Source: Roseiarcus sp963781895
GTDB lineage: Bacteria > Pseudomonadota > Alphaproteobacteria > Rhizobiales > Beijerinckiaceae
Reading direction: 5' to 3'
Assembly: GCA_963781895.1 (NCBI GenBank)
Contig: CAWAIM010000036.1
Location: forward strand, 62,001 to 126,000
Length of the DNA: 64,000 nucleotides
Translations under genes and position numbers: made by a program
The notes under the pieces: model-generated
Database searches by the model: none
What the model was told of the DNA's origin: nothing
What the model saw: only the letters and a program-made list of their open reading frames with translations
In this document: positions 27,769 through 36,431 of the stretch, in pieces
Numbering within the stretch: the first letter of the stretch is position 1
How the letters are laid out: the number at the start of each line of letters is the position of its first letter

Positions 27769-28809
27769 ATGAGCACCAAAGCCGTCGCCGCCCTGATGTC
27801 GCTCGGCATTGTTTTTGCCTTCCCCGCCCTGGCGCAGGATGATCTGATGGCGCGGGCGCGCCAGCAATTCCAGCCGATCCCGACCACGCCGCCGGAACTG
27901 CCCGGCAACCCGGCGACGCCGGCGAAGGTCGCACTCGGCAAGATGCTGTATTTCGATCCGCGACTGTCCGAAAGCCACACCATCAGCTGCAGCTCCTGCC
28001 ACAATATCGGGCTCGGCGGCGCCGACGCCGAACCGACGTCCCTCGGTCATCGATGGCAGCATGGCGGGCGCAACGCCCCCACGGTTCTCAACGCCGTCTT
28101 CAACAAGGCCCAGTTCTGGGACGGCCGGGCCAAGGATCTCGAACAGCAGGCCGGCGGCCCGATGGTCAATCCGGTCGAGATGGCCTCGCCCGCCGCGCAT
28201 GTCGCCGAGCAGCTGAAAGGCATTCCGGGCTACGGCGACGCGTTCGCCAAGGCGTTCCCTGGCGAGTCCGATCCGATCACCCTCGCCAATGCGCAGAAAG
28301 CGATCGCCGTGTTCGAGGCGACCTTGATCACGCCCAACGCGCCGCTCGACCGCTTCCTCAACGGCGACGCGACCGCGCTCTCGTCGATCCAGAAGAAGGG
28401 CCTGGCGCTGTTCATGGATAAGGGCTGCGCGGCCTGTCACAACGGGATCAACGTCGGCGGCGGGATGTATGCGCCGTTCGGCGTGGTCGAGAAGCCCGGC
28501 GCGGAGTTCCTGCCGCCGGACGACAAGGGCCGCTTCATGGTCACCAAGACGCCCAGCGACGAGTACGTGTTCAAAGTGCCGACGCTGCGCAACATCGCCC
28601 TCACCGCGCCCTATTTCCACACCGGCAAGGCCTGGGACCTTCGGCAGGCGGTCGCGGTCATGGGGACGAGCCAACTCGGCGTCCAGCTCACCGGCGACGA
28701 AGTGGACACGATCACCGCTTTCCTCGACGGCCTGACCGGCGAGCAGCCGAAAGTGATCTTTCCCATCCTGCCGCCGAGCGTCGCCACCACGCCGCGGCCA
28801 CAGCCCTGA
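27769..28809 (+). CDS. Di-haem cytochrome c peroxidase (CcpA/MauG family)
   Basis: 346 residues. The signal peptide ends at ALAQD. Two c-type haem sites are present, CSSCH near residue 84 and CAACH near 223. The conserved family features QFWDGRAKDLEQQAGGP and PTLRNIALTAPYFHTGKAWDL are present. It reduces hydrogen peroxide to water in the periplasm with electrons from a cytochrome. The family also includes MauG-type oxygenases, but the sequence pattern and length fit bacterial CCP. It follows a cytochrome b gene that could be its electron donor. The inverted repeat at 26843 may regulate both. A GC-rich hairpin follows the stop. Confidence 0.92.
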   Translation: MSTKAVAALMSLGIVFAFPALAQDDLMARARQQFQPIPTTPPELPGNPATPAKVALGKMLYFDPRLSESHTISCSSCHNIGLGGADAEPTSLGHRWQHGGRNAPTVLNAVFNKAQFWDGRAKDLEQQAGGPMVNPVEMASPAAHVAEQLKGIPGYGDAFAKAFPGESDPITLANAQKAIAVFEATLITPNAPLDRFLNGDATALSSIQKKGLALFMDKGCAACHNGINVGGGMYAPFGVVEKPGAEFLPPDDKGRFMVTKTPSDEYVFKVPTLRNIALTAPYFHTGKAWDLRQAVAVMGTSQLGVQLTGDEVDTITAFLDGLTGEQPKVIFPILPPSVATTPRPQP

Positions 28810-28819
28810 TCGAGGGTCA

Positions 28820-28837
28820 GGCGCGCCCGCGCGCGCC
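28820..28837. terminator. GC-rich hairpin between convergent genes
   Basis: GGCGCGC (28820-28826) and GCGCGCC (28831-28837) form a seven-pair stem with loop CCGC in the 42-base gap between the convergent peroxidase and NMT1-type genes. No T-run follows on either strand, so terminator function is only likely by position. Confidence 0.35.
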
Positions 28838-28851
28838 GCGAAAGGAGGAGG

Positions 28852-29850
28852 TCACTTCGGCCTGAGATCGAGCCCGACGCCCTTGTCGACGAACTGCAGC
28901 GTATAGGCTTTTTTGTAGTCGGTGTCGGGCTTGACCAGGCCGACCTTGATCATCTTGTCGAAGAAGTCCTTCCAGCGCGCGTCGGTCATCGCGCCGATGC
29001 CGAGCGTCAGCGTGTCGCCGGAATCGACGACGCCGTATTGCTTGAGCTCGGCGATCGAAAAGGCGATCTCGTCGTCGGTGATGTCGGGGTTTTCCGTTTT
29101 GATCGCCTCGTTGGCCCTGGAATTGTCGCCGTAGAGATAGTGATACCAGCCGATCGCCGAGGCGTCGACGAATCGCTGCACCAGATCGGGCCTCTTCTCG
29201 ACGATGTCGCGGCGGGTCTCGATCAGGGTCGAATAGGTCGAGTAGCCGTAATCGGAAAGCAGGAACACGTTGGGCTTGAAGCCGCCCTGCTTTTCGATTT
29301 CGTACGGCTCCGCCGTCACATAGCCCTGCTGGATCGAATGATCGTTCTTGATGAAGGGCGCGGAGTTGAAATTGTACGGGCGGATGTTCTCGTCCTTGAA
29401 GCCGTAGACGAGCCTGAGCCAGGCGTAGAAGGTGTTGATCGCGCCGGCGCCGACATATGCGGGCTTGGCCTTCGGCAGGTCCTCCCATCTGTCGAGCCCG
29501 ACGCCCGGATGCGACATCAGAATCTGCGGGCTTTTCTGGAAGTCGGCGGCGACCGCGACCAGCGGCAGCTTGCTCTCGGCGGACAGGAAATCGCCGATCT
29601 GATCGCCGCCCATGAAGAAGTCGATCTTGCCGAACAGCAGCATCAACGCGCCGTTCGACTGGGGGCCGCCTGGAATGATCGTCACGTCGAGCCCATACTT
29701 GGCGTAAGTGCCGTCGACCAAAGCCTGGTAAAAGCCGCCGGCCTCCGGATCCGCGAGCCAGTTGGTGGCGAACTTCACCTTGTCGAGAGCCAACGCCGGC
29801 GGGGCGAAGCCAAGGATTCCCGCCAACGCCGCAAGCGTCGCCAAGCGCAT
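28852..29850 (-). CDS. NMT1/THI5-type ABC transporter substrate-binding protein
   Basis: 332 residues with a signal peptide (MRLATLAALAGILGFAPPALA). The mature protein begins KVKFATNWLADPEAGGFYQA, then GLDVTIIPGGPQSNG, KIDFFMGGDQIGDFL and PQILMSHPGVGLDRWEDL, the pattern of the NMT1/SsuA/TauA periplasmic binding family. Ligands in that family include thiamin precursors, sulfonates and other small organics. No permease or ATPase of that type is adjacent, so it may be an orphan or work with a transporter elsewhere. It is the last gene of the minus-strand block that begins with the ribose-type ABC system. The ligand is unknown. Confidence 0.82.
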   Translation of the reverse strand: MRLATLAALAGILGFAPPALALDKVKFATNWLADPEAGGFYQALVDGTYAKYGLDVTIIPGGPQSNGALMLLFGKIDFFMGGDQIGDFLSAESKLPLVAVAADFQKSPQILMSHPGVGLDRWEDLPKAKPAYVGAGAINTFYAWLRLVYGFKDENIRPYNFNSAPFIKNDHSIQQGYVTAEPYEIEKQGGFKPNVFLLSDYGYSTYSTLIETRRDIVEKRPDLVQRFVDASAIGWYHYLYGDNSRANEAIKTENPDITDDEIAFSIAELKQYGVVDSGDTLTLGIGAMTDARWKDFFDKMIKVGLVKPDTDYKKAYTLQFVDKGVGLDLRPK

Positions 29851-29988
29851 GTGAACACTCCCGATGAGACGGCCCGGTCGATGGAAGCGCGCCGCTCGGG
29901 CGCCGGCCGATCCTGCGACTTTTGCGCGCCGGTGGAAAGGCGGACGTCGTACATGGGCTCGGTCGACAGAGCGCCCTGTCGGCGCAAC

Positions 29989-30906
29989 TCACCGCGCCTT
30001 GGCGCTCATATAGGGTTCCGGATGCGGTCCGACTTTCGTCGCAACCGCATAGACCGAGCGGGTCGCGGTCAGGAACAGGGTGCGAAAATCGTCGCCGCCC
30101 CAATTGAGATTGGCCGCGGGCTCGGGGACCCGCACCTTGCCGATCAGTTCGCCCGAGGGCGCATAGACCCAGACGCCGCCGGGCGCCGTCACCCAAACGC
30201 AGCCGGTCGCGTCGCACTTCATGCCGTCGGGGACGCCGGGCTCGGCGTCGGAGCGGATGCCGGACGCGAATACGCGCCCGTTCGACAGCGAGCCGTCGCG
30301 CGCGACTGAGAAGACGCGGATCAGGGTTTTTGCGGTGTCGTTGACATAGAGCAGGGCCTCGTCGGGAGAGAAACAGAGCCCGTTCGGCTGATCGAACAGG
30401 TCCCGCTCGACCAGGAGTTCCGGGGCGCCGGCCGTCGCCAGCCGATAGACGCCTTGAAATCCGAGCTGGCGCGGACGCTCGACGCCGAATCCCGGCATGC
30501 GCCCATACCAGGGATCGGTGAAATAAATCGAGCCGTCGGAGCGAACGCACACGTCGTTGGGACTGTTGAGCTCCTTGCCTTCGAAATGCGAGGCGAGAAT
30601 GTCGCGCCGCCCGTCCGCCCCTTCGCGCGCCAGCAAGGACGTCGCGTGTTCGCACACGATCAGATTGAGATCGGCGTCGTAGGTCATGCCATTGCATTTG
30701 TTCGACGGGCGCCGAACCTCGATGACGCCATGCGCCGGATCCCATCGCCGCCTGACGTCCCCGGGCATGTCGGAGAAAAGCAGGTTGTGATCGCGAGGAT
30801 GCCAGATCGGGCCCTCGGTGAATGTGAAGCCGGTCGCAATCTGGGCGACCGGCGCGTCGGGATCGATCAGGCTCTCGAACCGGGGATTCAGCGCGACATG
30901 GATCAT
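29989..30906 (-). CDS. SMP-30/gluconolactonase-family lactonase
   Basis: 305 residues of the six-bladed SMP-30/Gnl/LRE beta-propeller. Metal-ligand motifs are FTEGPIWHPRDHNLLFSDMP (Glu), the asparagine in ELNSPNDVCVRSDGSIYFTD, and VPDGMKCDATGCVWVTAPGG (Asp). It hydrolyses sugar lactones to aldonic acids, which would feed the sugar-acid locus at the left of the window. ATG 30906 is supported by the family start. It lies in a minus-strand series with the tautomerase and the ribose-type ABC transporter, consistent with uptake of an aldose followed by oxidation and lactone opening. No sugar dehydrogenase is present in this cluster. Confidence 0.88.
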   Translation of the reverse strand: MIHVALNPRFESLIDPDAPVAQIATGFTFTEGPIWHPRDHNLLFSDMPGDVRRRWDPAHGVIEVRRPSNKCNGMTYDADLNLIVCEHATSLLAREGADGRRDILASHFEGKELNSPNDVCVRSDGSIYFTDPWYGRMPGFGVERPRQLGFQGVYRLATAGAPELLVERDLFDQPNGLCFSPDEALLYVNDTAKTLIRVFSVARDGSLSNGRVFASGIRSDAEPGVPDGMKCDATGCVWVTAPGGVWVYAPSGELIGKVRVPEPAANLNWGGDDFRTLFLTATRSVYAVATKVGPHPEPYMSAKAR

Positions 30907-30931
30907 CGCCGGCGCTCCGCTGATGCGCCGA

Positions 30932-31144
30932 TCATCGCGCGGCCTTGCGCCGCGACTCGACGCTGGTCGTTCCGACGTACCAGTCGCGCGCGGCCACTTC
31001 CTCGAACACCACCCAGACATCGTCCTTGCCGACGCCCGCGACCTCGTGGATCGCGCTCGCGACCTTGTCGGCGATCGCCGACTTCTTGCGCTCGGCGTCG
31101 TCGGCGATGACTTCTCGAACGATGCGGATGTTGACGAACGGCAT
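30932..31144 (-). CDS. 4-oxalocrotonate tautomerase-family enzyme
   Basis: 70 residues. The initiator methionine is followed by proline (MPFVNIRIVRE), the catalytic Pro-1 of the tautomerase superfamily, and the beta-alpha-beta fold is visible up to VWVVFEEVAARDWYVGTTS. The size and the FEEV motif match 4-OT-like proteins, which catalyse keto-enol tautomerisation. It sits 25 bases before the SMP-30 lactonase and downstream of the sugar permeases, so it may act on a keto-deoxy sugar acid intermediate rather than an aromatic one. That role is inference. Confidence 0.85.
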   Translation of the reverse strand: MPFVNIRIVREVIADDAERKKSAIADKVASAIHEVAGVGKDDVWVVFEEVAARDWYVGTTSVESRRKAAR

Positions 31145-31177
31145 GTCGATCTCCTCGCTTCAGGTTGGAAGTTTTCG

Positions 31178-32128
31178 CTAGCGCACGGTCTTCGGTCCGC
31201 CCGCGGCGGTGATGACCGCGACAATGATCAGCCCCGTGAGCAGAAACCGCACCCCGGCGCTGACGCCGAACGTGTTGAGCATCGTCAGCAGCAGCACCAG
31301 GAACAGCGCCCCGCCCCAGACTCCGGGGATATTGGCCTTGCCGCCGGCGACCGAGGTTCCGCCGATCACCACCACCGCGATCGAGGCGAGCAGATATTCG
31401 TTGCCGATGTCGACGTTGGCGCCGCGGAAATAGCCGGCGAGAAGCGCCCCGGTGAGGCCGCCCAGCATCCCGCACAGCCCATATGTCAAAAAGCGAATCC
31501 ATTCGACCCGGATTCCCGCCAGCCGCGCGGCGCGGATGTTCTGTCCGATGGCGAGAACGGAGCGGCCGTAGATCATTCGCCGCAGCGCAACGCCCGCGCC
31601 GAGGGTGAACAGCGCCGTCAGGATCGCCAGCAGCGGCACGCCGAACACCTGGATGTTGGTGAAGTCGGCGAAGCCGGGCGGCGGCTTGATCTGCAGTCCG
31701 CGGCCATAGGAGATGTCGATCGACTGAATGACGAAACTCGCCGACAGCGTCGCGATGATCGGCGGGATGCGCAGCGCCCAGATCAGGAGATAGTTGGCGA
31801 CGCCGACCGCGATCCCGCAGCCAAGCGCGGCCAGCAGGCCGACCGCGACCAGCCTGTCGTCGCCGCCCATGGTCTTCATCGCCACCGCGCTGGCGAGGCC
31901 GATGTTGGCGGGCAGCGACAGATCGACGTTGCCGGGCCCGAGCGTGATGACGAACATCTGCCCGACCCCGACGATCACGGTGAACACCGACAAGGAGAGC
32001 GCGGCGGTCAGCATGCCGCCGGCGCCATAGCCTCTGGTGAAGGCGATCGCGGCGACCCAGACGAGCGCGGCGCCGACGAACGACCAGATCCACGGCCTGC
32101 CCTCGAGCTGGCGGGCGATGGTGTTCAT
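31178..32128 (-). CDS. Ribose-type ABC transporter permease (second)
   Basis: 316 residues, eight to ten hydrophobic helices. Family features include FVITLGPGNVDLSLPANIGL, LSASFVIQSIDISYGRG and IYGRSVLAIGQNIRAARLAGI, the cytoplasmic loop that contacts the ATPase (EAA-like region of RbsC). Its start overlaps the stop of the first permease (ATGA). Two different RbsC-like permeases in tandem suggest a heterodimeric channel, as in AI-2 and xylitol-type systems. It moves a sugar or polyol through the inner membrane with the ATPase at 33107-34579 and the binding protein at 34629-35651. Confidence 0.88.
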   Translation of the reverse strand: MNTIARQLEGRPWIWSFVGAALVWVAAIAFTRGYGAGGMLTAALSLSVFTVIVGVGQMFVITLGPGNVDLSLPANIGLASAVAMKTMGGDDRLVAVGLLAALGCGIAVGVANYLLIWALRIPPIIATLSASFVIQSIDISYGRGLQIKPPPGFADFTNIQVFGVPLLAILTALFTLGAGVALRRMIYGRSVLAIGQNIRAARLAGIRVEWIRFLTYGLCGMLGGLTGALLAGYFRGANVDIGNEYLLASIAVVVIGGTSVAGGKANIPGVWGGALFLVLLLTMLNTFGVSAGVRFLLTGLIIVAVITAAGGPKTVR

Positions 32129-33105
32129 CTTTCGCTCCCGCGCTGGCTGATGAGAACCCGGGCCGCCAGGACGATGATGAGGATCGCGCCGTTCGCCGCC
32201 ACTTGCCAGTCGGGCGGAATGCGCATGAACGTCAGCAGAGGCGACGCCGCGAGCGCCAGCGTCAGGGCGCCGATCACCGCCCCGATCGGCGAGACGCGGC
32301 CGCCGACGAACTCGCCTCCGCCGAGGATGACTCCGGCGATCGACAGAAGCGTGTAGCCATTGCCGATGTTGGCGTCCGCCGAGGTGGTGATGCCGACCAG
32401 CGCCATGCCGGACAGGACGCCGAACAGACCCGCCAGCGCGAACAGCAGCGCCTTGGCGTTCAACAACGACCATCCGGCGCGGCGGATCGCCAGCGCGTTG
32501 CCGCCGGCGCCGCGAAGCACGGCGCCGTAGGACGTGCGCATCAGGCCGTAGTAGGCGACCGCGGCGATGACGACGGCGGCCACGATCGGAAACGGAACGA
32601 ACGGCGGCTTCAATCCCATGAAACTCTGCAGCCACGCGGGCGCCTTGCCGCCCGGCTTGGGCAGGAGAAGGATCGCGAGCCCCTGCCAGACGAAGCTCAT
32701 GCCGAGGGTGACGACAATCGAGGGCAGGTTGCGCGCATGGATCAGCGCCCCGAGCGCGGCGTAAACGCCGACGCAGCCCAGGAGCGCGAGAACGCCGAGG
32801 GCCGGCGAATCGCGCAGCCAGGTCGCCGTGACGCAGCACACGAAGCCGACGAAGGTGCCGATCGACAGATCGAGATCGTTGCCGGCGATGACGAACATCT
32901 GCGCGATCGTCGCCAGCGTGATCGGGATGGCGAGATTCAGCATCAGGGTGAAGCCGAAATAGCTGATCGCGCGCGGATTGAGATAGGCGATGGCGCCGAG
33001 CACCAGGGCGAGCGACAGGGCAGGCAGAAGCGCGCGCGCCAGGCGACGCGCATTGACGCGCACGCCGACCGGCCTGCCGACCCCAGCCGGAGTGAGCGCC
33101 GTCAC
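32125..33105 (-). CDS. Ribose-type ABC transporter permease (first)
   Basis: 326 residues with multiple membrane helices. Typical RbsC stretches are MFVIAGNDLDLSIGTFVGF, VVTLGMSFVWQGLAILLLP, VLRGAGGNALAIRRAGW and GVILGGGEFVGGRVSPIGAV. The GTG start at 33105 comes one base after the ATPase stop, so translation is coupled, and the end overlaps the second permease. It forms the membrane channel with that permease. The sugar is not identifiable; the neighbouring SMP-30 lactonase suggests an aldose. Confidence 0.88.
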   Translation of the reverse strand: MTALTPAGVGRPVGVRVNARRLARALLPALSLALVLGAIAYLNPRAISYFGFTLMLNLAIPITLATIAQMFVIAGNDLDLSIGTFVGFVCCVTATWLRDSPALGVLALLGCVGVYAALGALIHARNLPSIVVTLGMSFVWQGLAILLLPKPGGKAPAWLQSFMGLKPPFVPFPIVAAVVIAAVAYYGLMRTSYGAVLRGAGGNALAIRRAGWSLLNAKALLFALAGLFGVLSGMALVGITTSADANIGNGYTLLSIAGVILGGGEFVGGRVSPIGAVIGALTLALAASPLLTFMRIPPDWQVAANGAILIIVLAARVLISQRGSER

Positions 33106-33106
33106 G

Positions 33107-34579
33107 TCAGCCGATCCCGGCGAAGGACGAATGGATCACTTGTTCCTCCGTCACCTCCGCTCGGTCCAGATCGGCGACGATCAGGCCGTCGCGAAAGACA
33201 TAGACGTGATCGCAGTTCTTCAGCTCGTCGGCTTCGGTCGTGTACCAGAGAAACGTGCGACCCGCGCGCGCCTCCTCGCGAATCAGCGCATAGACCTCGA
33301 GCTTGGTGCCGAAATCGACGCCGCGCATGGGATCGTCCATCAGCACGATCGCCGCGTCCGACGCCAGCGCCCGCGCAAACAGCGTCTTCTGCTGGTTGCC
33401 GCCCGAGAGCGAGAGAATGTTGTTGTGGACGTCCGGGGTGCGGATCTTGATCTTTTCGCGCCAGGCGTTGGCGAGGCCGTCCTCGCGTCGGCGCGAAATG
33501 AGAAATCCTTCGCGCAGGCTTTTGAGCGAACGCACGCCGATGTTCTCGGAAATCGACCATTGCGGAAACACGCCGTCCGACTGGCGGTCGCCGGCGACCA
33601 GCGCGACCGGCCCCGCGACGTCGACGGCCGTCTTCGAGCCCGAGGAGGCCCAGAAGACCGAGAGCAGCAGATCCGTCTGGCCATGACCCGCGAGGCCCGC
33701 GAGACCGACGATCTCGCCCTCGTGCGCGATCAGTTCGACGCCGCCGTTCTGCCGCTCGGGGCGGGCGCGCACGCGAACCGCGCCGTCCTCGCGGGCGCCG
33801 CGCTCGCGCTTGCCGCCCGCGTCGCGCTCGCGCTCGTCGACGCCGCCCATCGCGGCGATCAGCCGCTCGCGATCGAAGGCCCGCGCCCGGTCGGCGACCA
33901 CGACCCTGCCGTCGCGCATCACCGCTATGGTATCGCTGCCTTGCAGGATTTCGCCGAGGATGTGCGAGATCAGGATGCAGCTCGCGCCGCCCTCGACGAA
34001 GCGCCTGACGAACGCGAGCAGCTGACCGGAGGCTTGGGCGTCGAGCGAAGACGTCGGCTCATCGAGAATGATGATTTCCGCTGGCCGGCCCGAGACCGTG
34101 AACGCCCGAGCGATTTCGACCATCTGCCGGCGTCCGATGGGCAGATCCTGCACGAGATCGGAAGCGCTGACGCCGTGACCCGGAAAGATCTCGTCGAGTT
34201 TCTCGAGCACCAGATCCCCCGCCTTGCGGCGCCAATTGAAGCCGCGCAACGCGGGATGGACGACGAACGCATTCTCCGCCACGGTCAGGTTGGGACACAG
34301 GGAGAGTTCCTGGAAAACGCAGCGCACGCCGAGCTCGCCGGCGCGCCGGTTCGAGTAGCCTTGCTGTTCCGCGCCGTGGACCAGGATTCTGCCGCTGTCG
34401 GGCGCCAAGGCGCCGGCCAGGACATGCATGAGCGTGGACTTGCCCGCGCCATTGTGGCCGACAAGGCCCACGCATTCGCCTGCGGGAACCGCGAAGTCGA
34501 CGCCGTTCAGGGCGCGGACGGCGCCAAAAGACTTTTCGACGCCGTCCAGGCTTACGATCATCGCGTTCGCGACCGCCAT
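33107..34579 (-). CDS. Ribose-type ABC transporter ATP-binding protein (tandem ATPase)
   Basis: 490 residues with two ABC domains, as in RbsA/XylG. The first has Walker A GHNGAGKST, a signature-like LPIGRRQMVEIARA and Walker B IIILDEPTSSLD. The second has degenerate Walker A (GLAGHGQTDLL), signature LSGGNQQKTLFARAL and Walker B IVLMDDPMRGVD. This asymmetry is normal for the family. The linker contains an unusually charged stretch (EREDAGG-like, about residues 240-270, rich in Arg and Glu). The gene is 49 bases after the binding protein and one base before the first permease. It powers import of the sugar. Confidence 0.9.
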   Translation of the reverse strand: MAVANAMIVSLDGVEKSFGAVRALNGVDFAVPAGECVGLVGHNGAGKSTLMHVLAGALAPDSGRILVHGAEQQGYSNRRAGELGVRCVFQELSLCPNLTVAENAFVVHPALRGFNWRRKAGDLVLEKLDEIFPGHGVSASDLVQDLPIGRRQMVEIARAFTVSGRPAEIIILDEPTSSLDAQASGQLLAFVRRFVEGGASCILISHILGEILQGSDTIAVMRDGRVVVADRARAFDRERLIAAMGGVDERERDAGGKRERGAREDGAVRVRARPERQNGGVELIAHEGEIVGLAGLAGHGQTDLLLSVFWASSGSKTAVDVAGPVALVAGDRQSDGVFPQWSISENIGVRSLKSLREGFLISRRREDGLANAWREKIKIRTPDVHNNILSLSGGNQQKTLFARALASDAAIVLMDDPMRGVDFGTKLEVYALIREEARAGRTFLWYTTEADELKNCDHVYVFRDGLIVADLDRAEVTEEQVIHSSFAGIG

Positions 34580-34628
34580 CGGCTGACCAACTCGGGACGC
34601 GCGGGCGATTCGAGCCCGCGCGGCGCCG

Positions 34629-35651
34629 TCACTTCATGTTGGCCTTGATGGCGGCGATGGCCTCCGCTTGGGTGTATTCGTGGCTGGCGACGCCGCCGGC
34701 CGGAATTTTCGGCAGTTCCGCTTCGAAATCATCCTGGGTGAAGGCGAGATAGGGCACCAGGAGATCGTGCGGGATTTTCTTGTTGCCGTCGAGCACCTGC
34801 TGCGCGACCCAGAAGGCGAGCGTCGACACGCCCGGCGCGATCGAGGCCGACCATGTCTTGTAGCCGTCCTTGGCCTTCTGCTCCTTCCACCACTGCAATT
34901 CGTCCTGCCGATTGCCCATGATGATGGTCGGACGCGGTTTGCCGGCGGCGGCGAAAGCCTGGGCCGCGCCGTAGCCGTCGCCGCCCTGATCGACGACGCC
35001 GACGATCGGAGGCAGGGAGGGCAGGACCGTCGCGACGGCCTTCTGGGCCGTGGTCTGATCCCAATCGCCGGTCACGGAGCCGACGATCTTGAACTCCGGA
35101 TGCGCCTTGACGCCCTCGAGAATGCCGGCGTGGATGGCGTCGTCGATCGAGGTGCCGGCGAGGCCGCGGATCTCCAACAGGTTCCCGCCCTTGGGCTGGA
35201 ACTTGGCCATCTCGTTGACTTCCTGCTTGCCCATGTCCTTGAAATCGACGACGACGCGATAGGCGCACGGCTCGGTGACGATGCCGTCGAACGAGACCAC
35301 GACTATGCCCGCGTCGCACGCCTGCTTGATCGCGCCGTTCAGCGCGTCGGGCGAACTGGCGTTGATGACGATGGCGTTATAGCCCTGAAGAATGAGATTC
35401 TGAATCTGCGCGGCCTGCGTCGGCACCTCCTTGTCGGCGGTGGTGAACACGTCCGCGGCGCCGACGACCTTGTCGGCCACGGCTTTTTTCGTGACCAGGT
35501 CGTAGCTCTTGAGCATCGCCTGCCGCCAGGAATTGCCGGCGTAGTTGTTCGAGAAGGCGATCCGGTCCTTGCTGGTGTCGGCGTGCGCCGAGGCGGCAAG
35601 CATCGCGCCGCCGGCGACACAGAGGGCTACCGCCCCGATGGTCGATCTCAT
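34629..35651 (-). CDS. Ribose-type ABC transporter substrate-binding protein
   Basis: 340 residues. The signal peptide is MRSTIGAVALCVAGGAML up to SAHAD. The mature protein has the type I periplasmic-binding fold: RIAFSNNYAGNSWRQAMLKS, QAAQIQNLILQGYNAIVIN, DAGIVVVSFDG and GVVDQGGDGYGAAQAFAAAG. ATG 35651 is chosen because GGGAGGAAC sits five bases upstream. First gene of the ABC operon; a palindrome 110 bases upstream (35761) nearly matches the one at the GntR locus. The ligand is a sugar or polyol, not further defined. Confidence 0.9.
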   Translation of the reverse strand: MRSTIGAVALCVAGGAMLAASAHADTSKDRIAFSNNYAGNSWRQAMLKSYDLVTKKAVADKVVGAADVFTTADKEVPTQAAQIQNLILQGYNAIVINASSPDALNGAIKQACDAGIVVVSFDGIVTEPCAYRVVVDFKDMGKQEVNEMAKFQPKGGNLLEIRGLAGTSIDDAIHAGILEGVKAHPEFKIVGSVTGDWDQTTAQKAVATVLPSLPPIVGVVDQGGDGYGAAQAFAAAGKPRPTIIMGNRQDELQWWKEQKAKDGYKTWSASIAPGVSTLAFWVAQQVLDGNKKIPHDLLVPYLAFTQDDFEAELPKIPAGGVASHEYTQAEAIAAIKANMK

Positions 35652-35760
35652 TTTTGTTCCTCCCTTGATCGTCCGCGTCAAAGCTCGGATTAAGCCGCGA
35701 CGCTTCCATTTTCGACCGCGCCACAATGCCCGCTGGATCGCGAGCATGCGGCAGCGGCCC

Positions 35761-35772
35761 CTGACATGTCAG
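35761..35772. promoter_or_regulatory. Palindromic operator candidate CTGACATGTCAG
   Basis: A perfect 12-base palindrome 110 bases upstream of the sugar-binding protein gene. It differs from the 2851-2862 palindrome by one symmetric base pair (A/T to G/C). Between 35773 and 36029 I see no gene. Confidence 0.45.
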
Positions 35773-36029
35773 TCAGCATCATTTCATGCGCAAAGGACAG
35801 AGGGGTGTCAACGGATTTCCCGGCCTGGACGTTGAGCCCGTGGGGCGGCGAGGCGCGCAGCGGCGGCCCGTTCCCACGCGGCCGGCGGGCTCATTGCCGA
35901 CGCTGCGCGGGAACCTCGCGACGATTTCCCCGTGCTCCTCGGCGGCGCACCCGGAACCCGAGGTTGGTCGAGTTGATCGCTGTCCTGCCAGTGTCGAAGC
36001 AAGCAAGCCGCTTGAGTTCGATCAATTCC

Positions 36030-36398
36030 TCAACCAGGATTGGACAGTGACGAAAAAGGTGAAAAACACCAAATCGCGCTGGACTTCAGGCGCATCAATT
36101 TTTCAACATTTTGCGTGAAGCTCTTGGCTTTGGGGCCGTCATGAGGTTCATGGCGGCTCGGGCGCGCGATTCCGCCCGCCGGCGTGCTTCGGCGACGCAC
36201 GTCGGGCGAGCCTATCGTTGAAGACGTCGACGCGCCTAGACTCCGGGGGCCGCTTTGCAGAGCTTTCTTCAGAAACTCCAGTTCCAGCGCCTGCTTGACG
36301 ACCGACCGTTCAAGGTCCGCGGCCTGCGCCTCGTATCGCGCCGGCAAGACGGCCGCCCATGCCTCGCTTTCGAAGACGCCGCGCTGCTGTTTCGGCAT
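36030..36398 (-). pseudogene. Possible insertion-sequence (IS3-like OrfA) remnant
   Basis: A 122-residue minus-strand frame starts MPKQQRGVFESEAWAAVL and contains LERSVVKQALELEFLKKALQS, a leucine-zipper-like helix resembling the end of IS3-family OrfA transposases. No partner OrfB, no terminal repeats and no catalytic DDE residues are visible, so at best it is a relic. It lies just upstream of the ATP-grasp operon. The alternative is a chance frame. Confidence 0.25.
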
Positions 36399-36431
36399 CC
36401 GTCATTCGCAAAAGAACGGCTGGGCTAAGTC

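Noticed and set aside
28817..30745. Minus-strand open frame of 642 codons spanning two genes
   Set aside because: It runs out of frame across the binding-protein and lactonase genes, both of which have better frames with signal peptide or family motifs.
30818..32356. Plus-strand open frame of 512 codons over the permease genes
   Set aside because: Composition is Arg/Asp/Gln-rich shadow sequence of membrane-protein genes on the minus strand.
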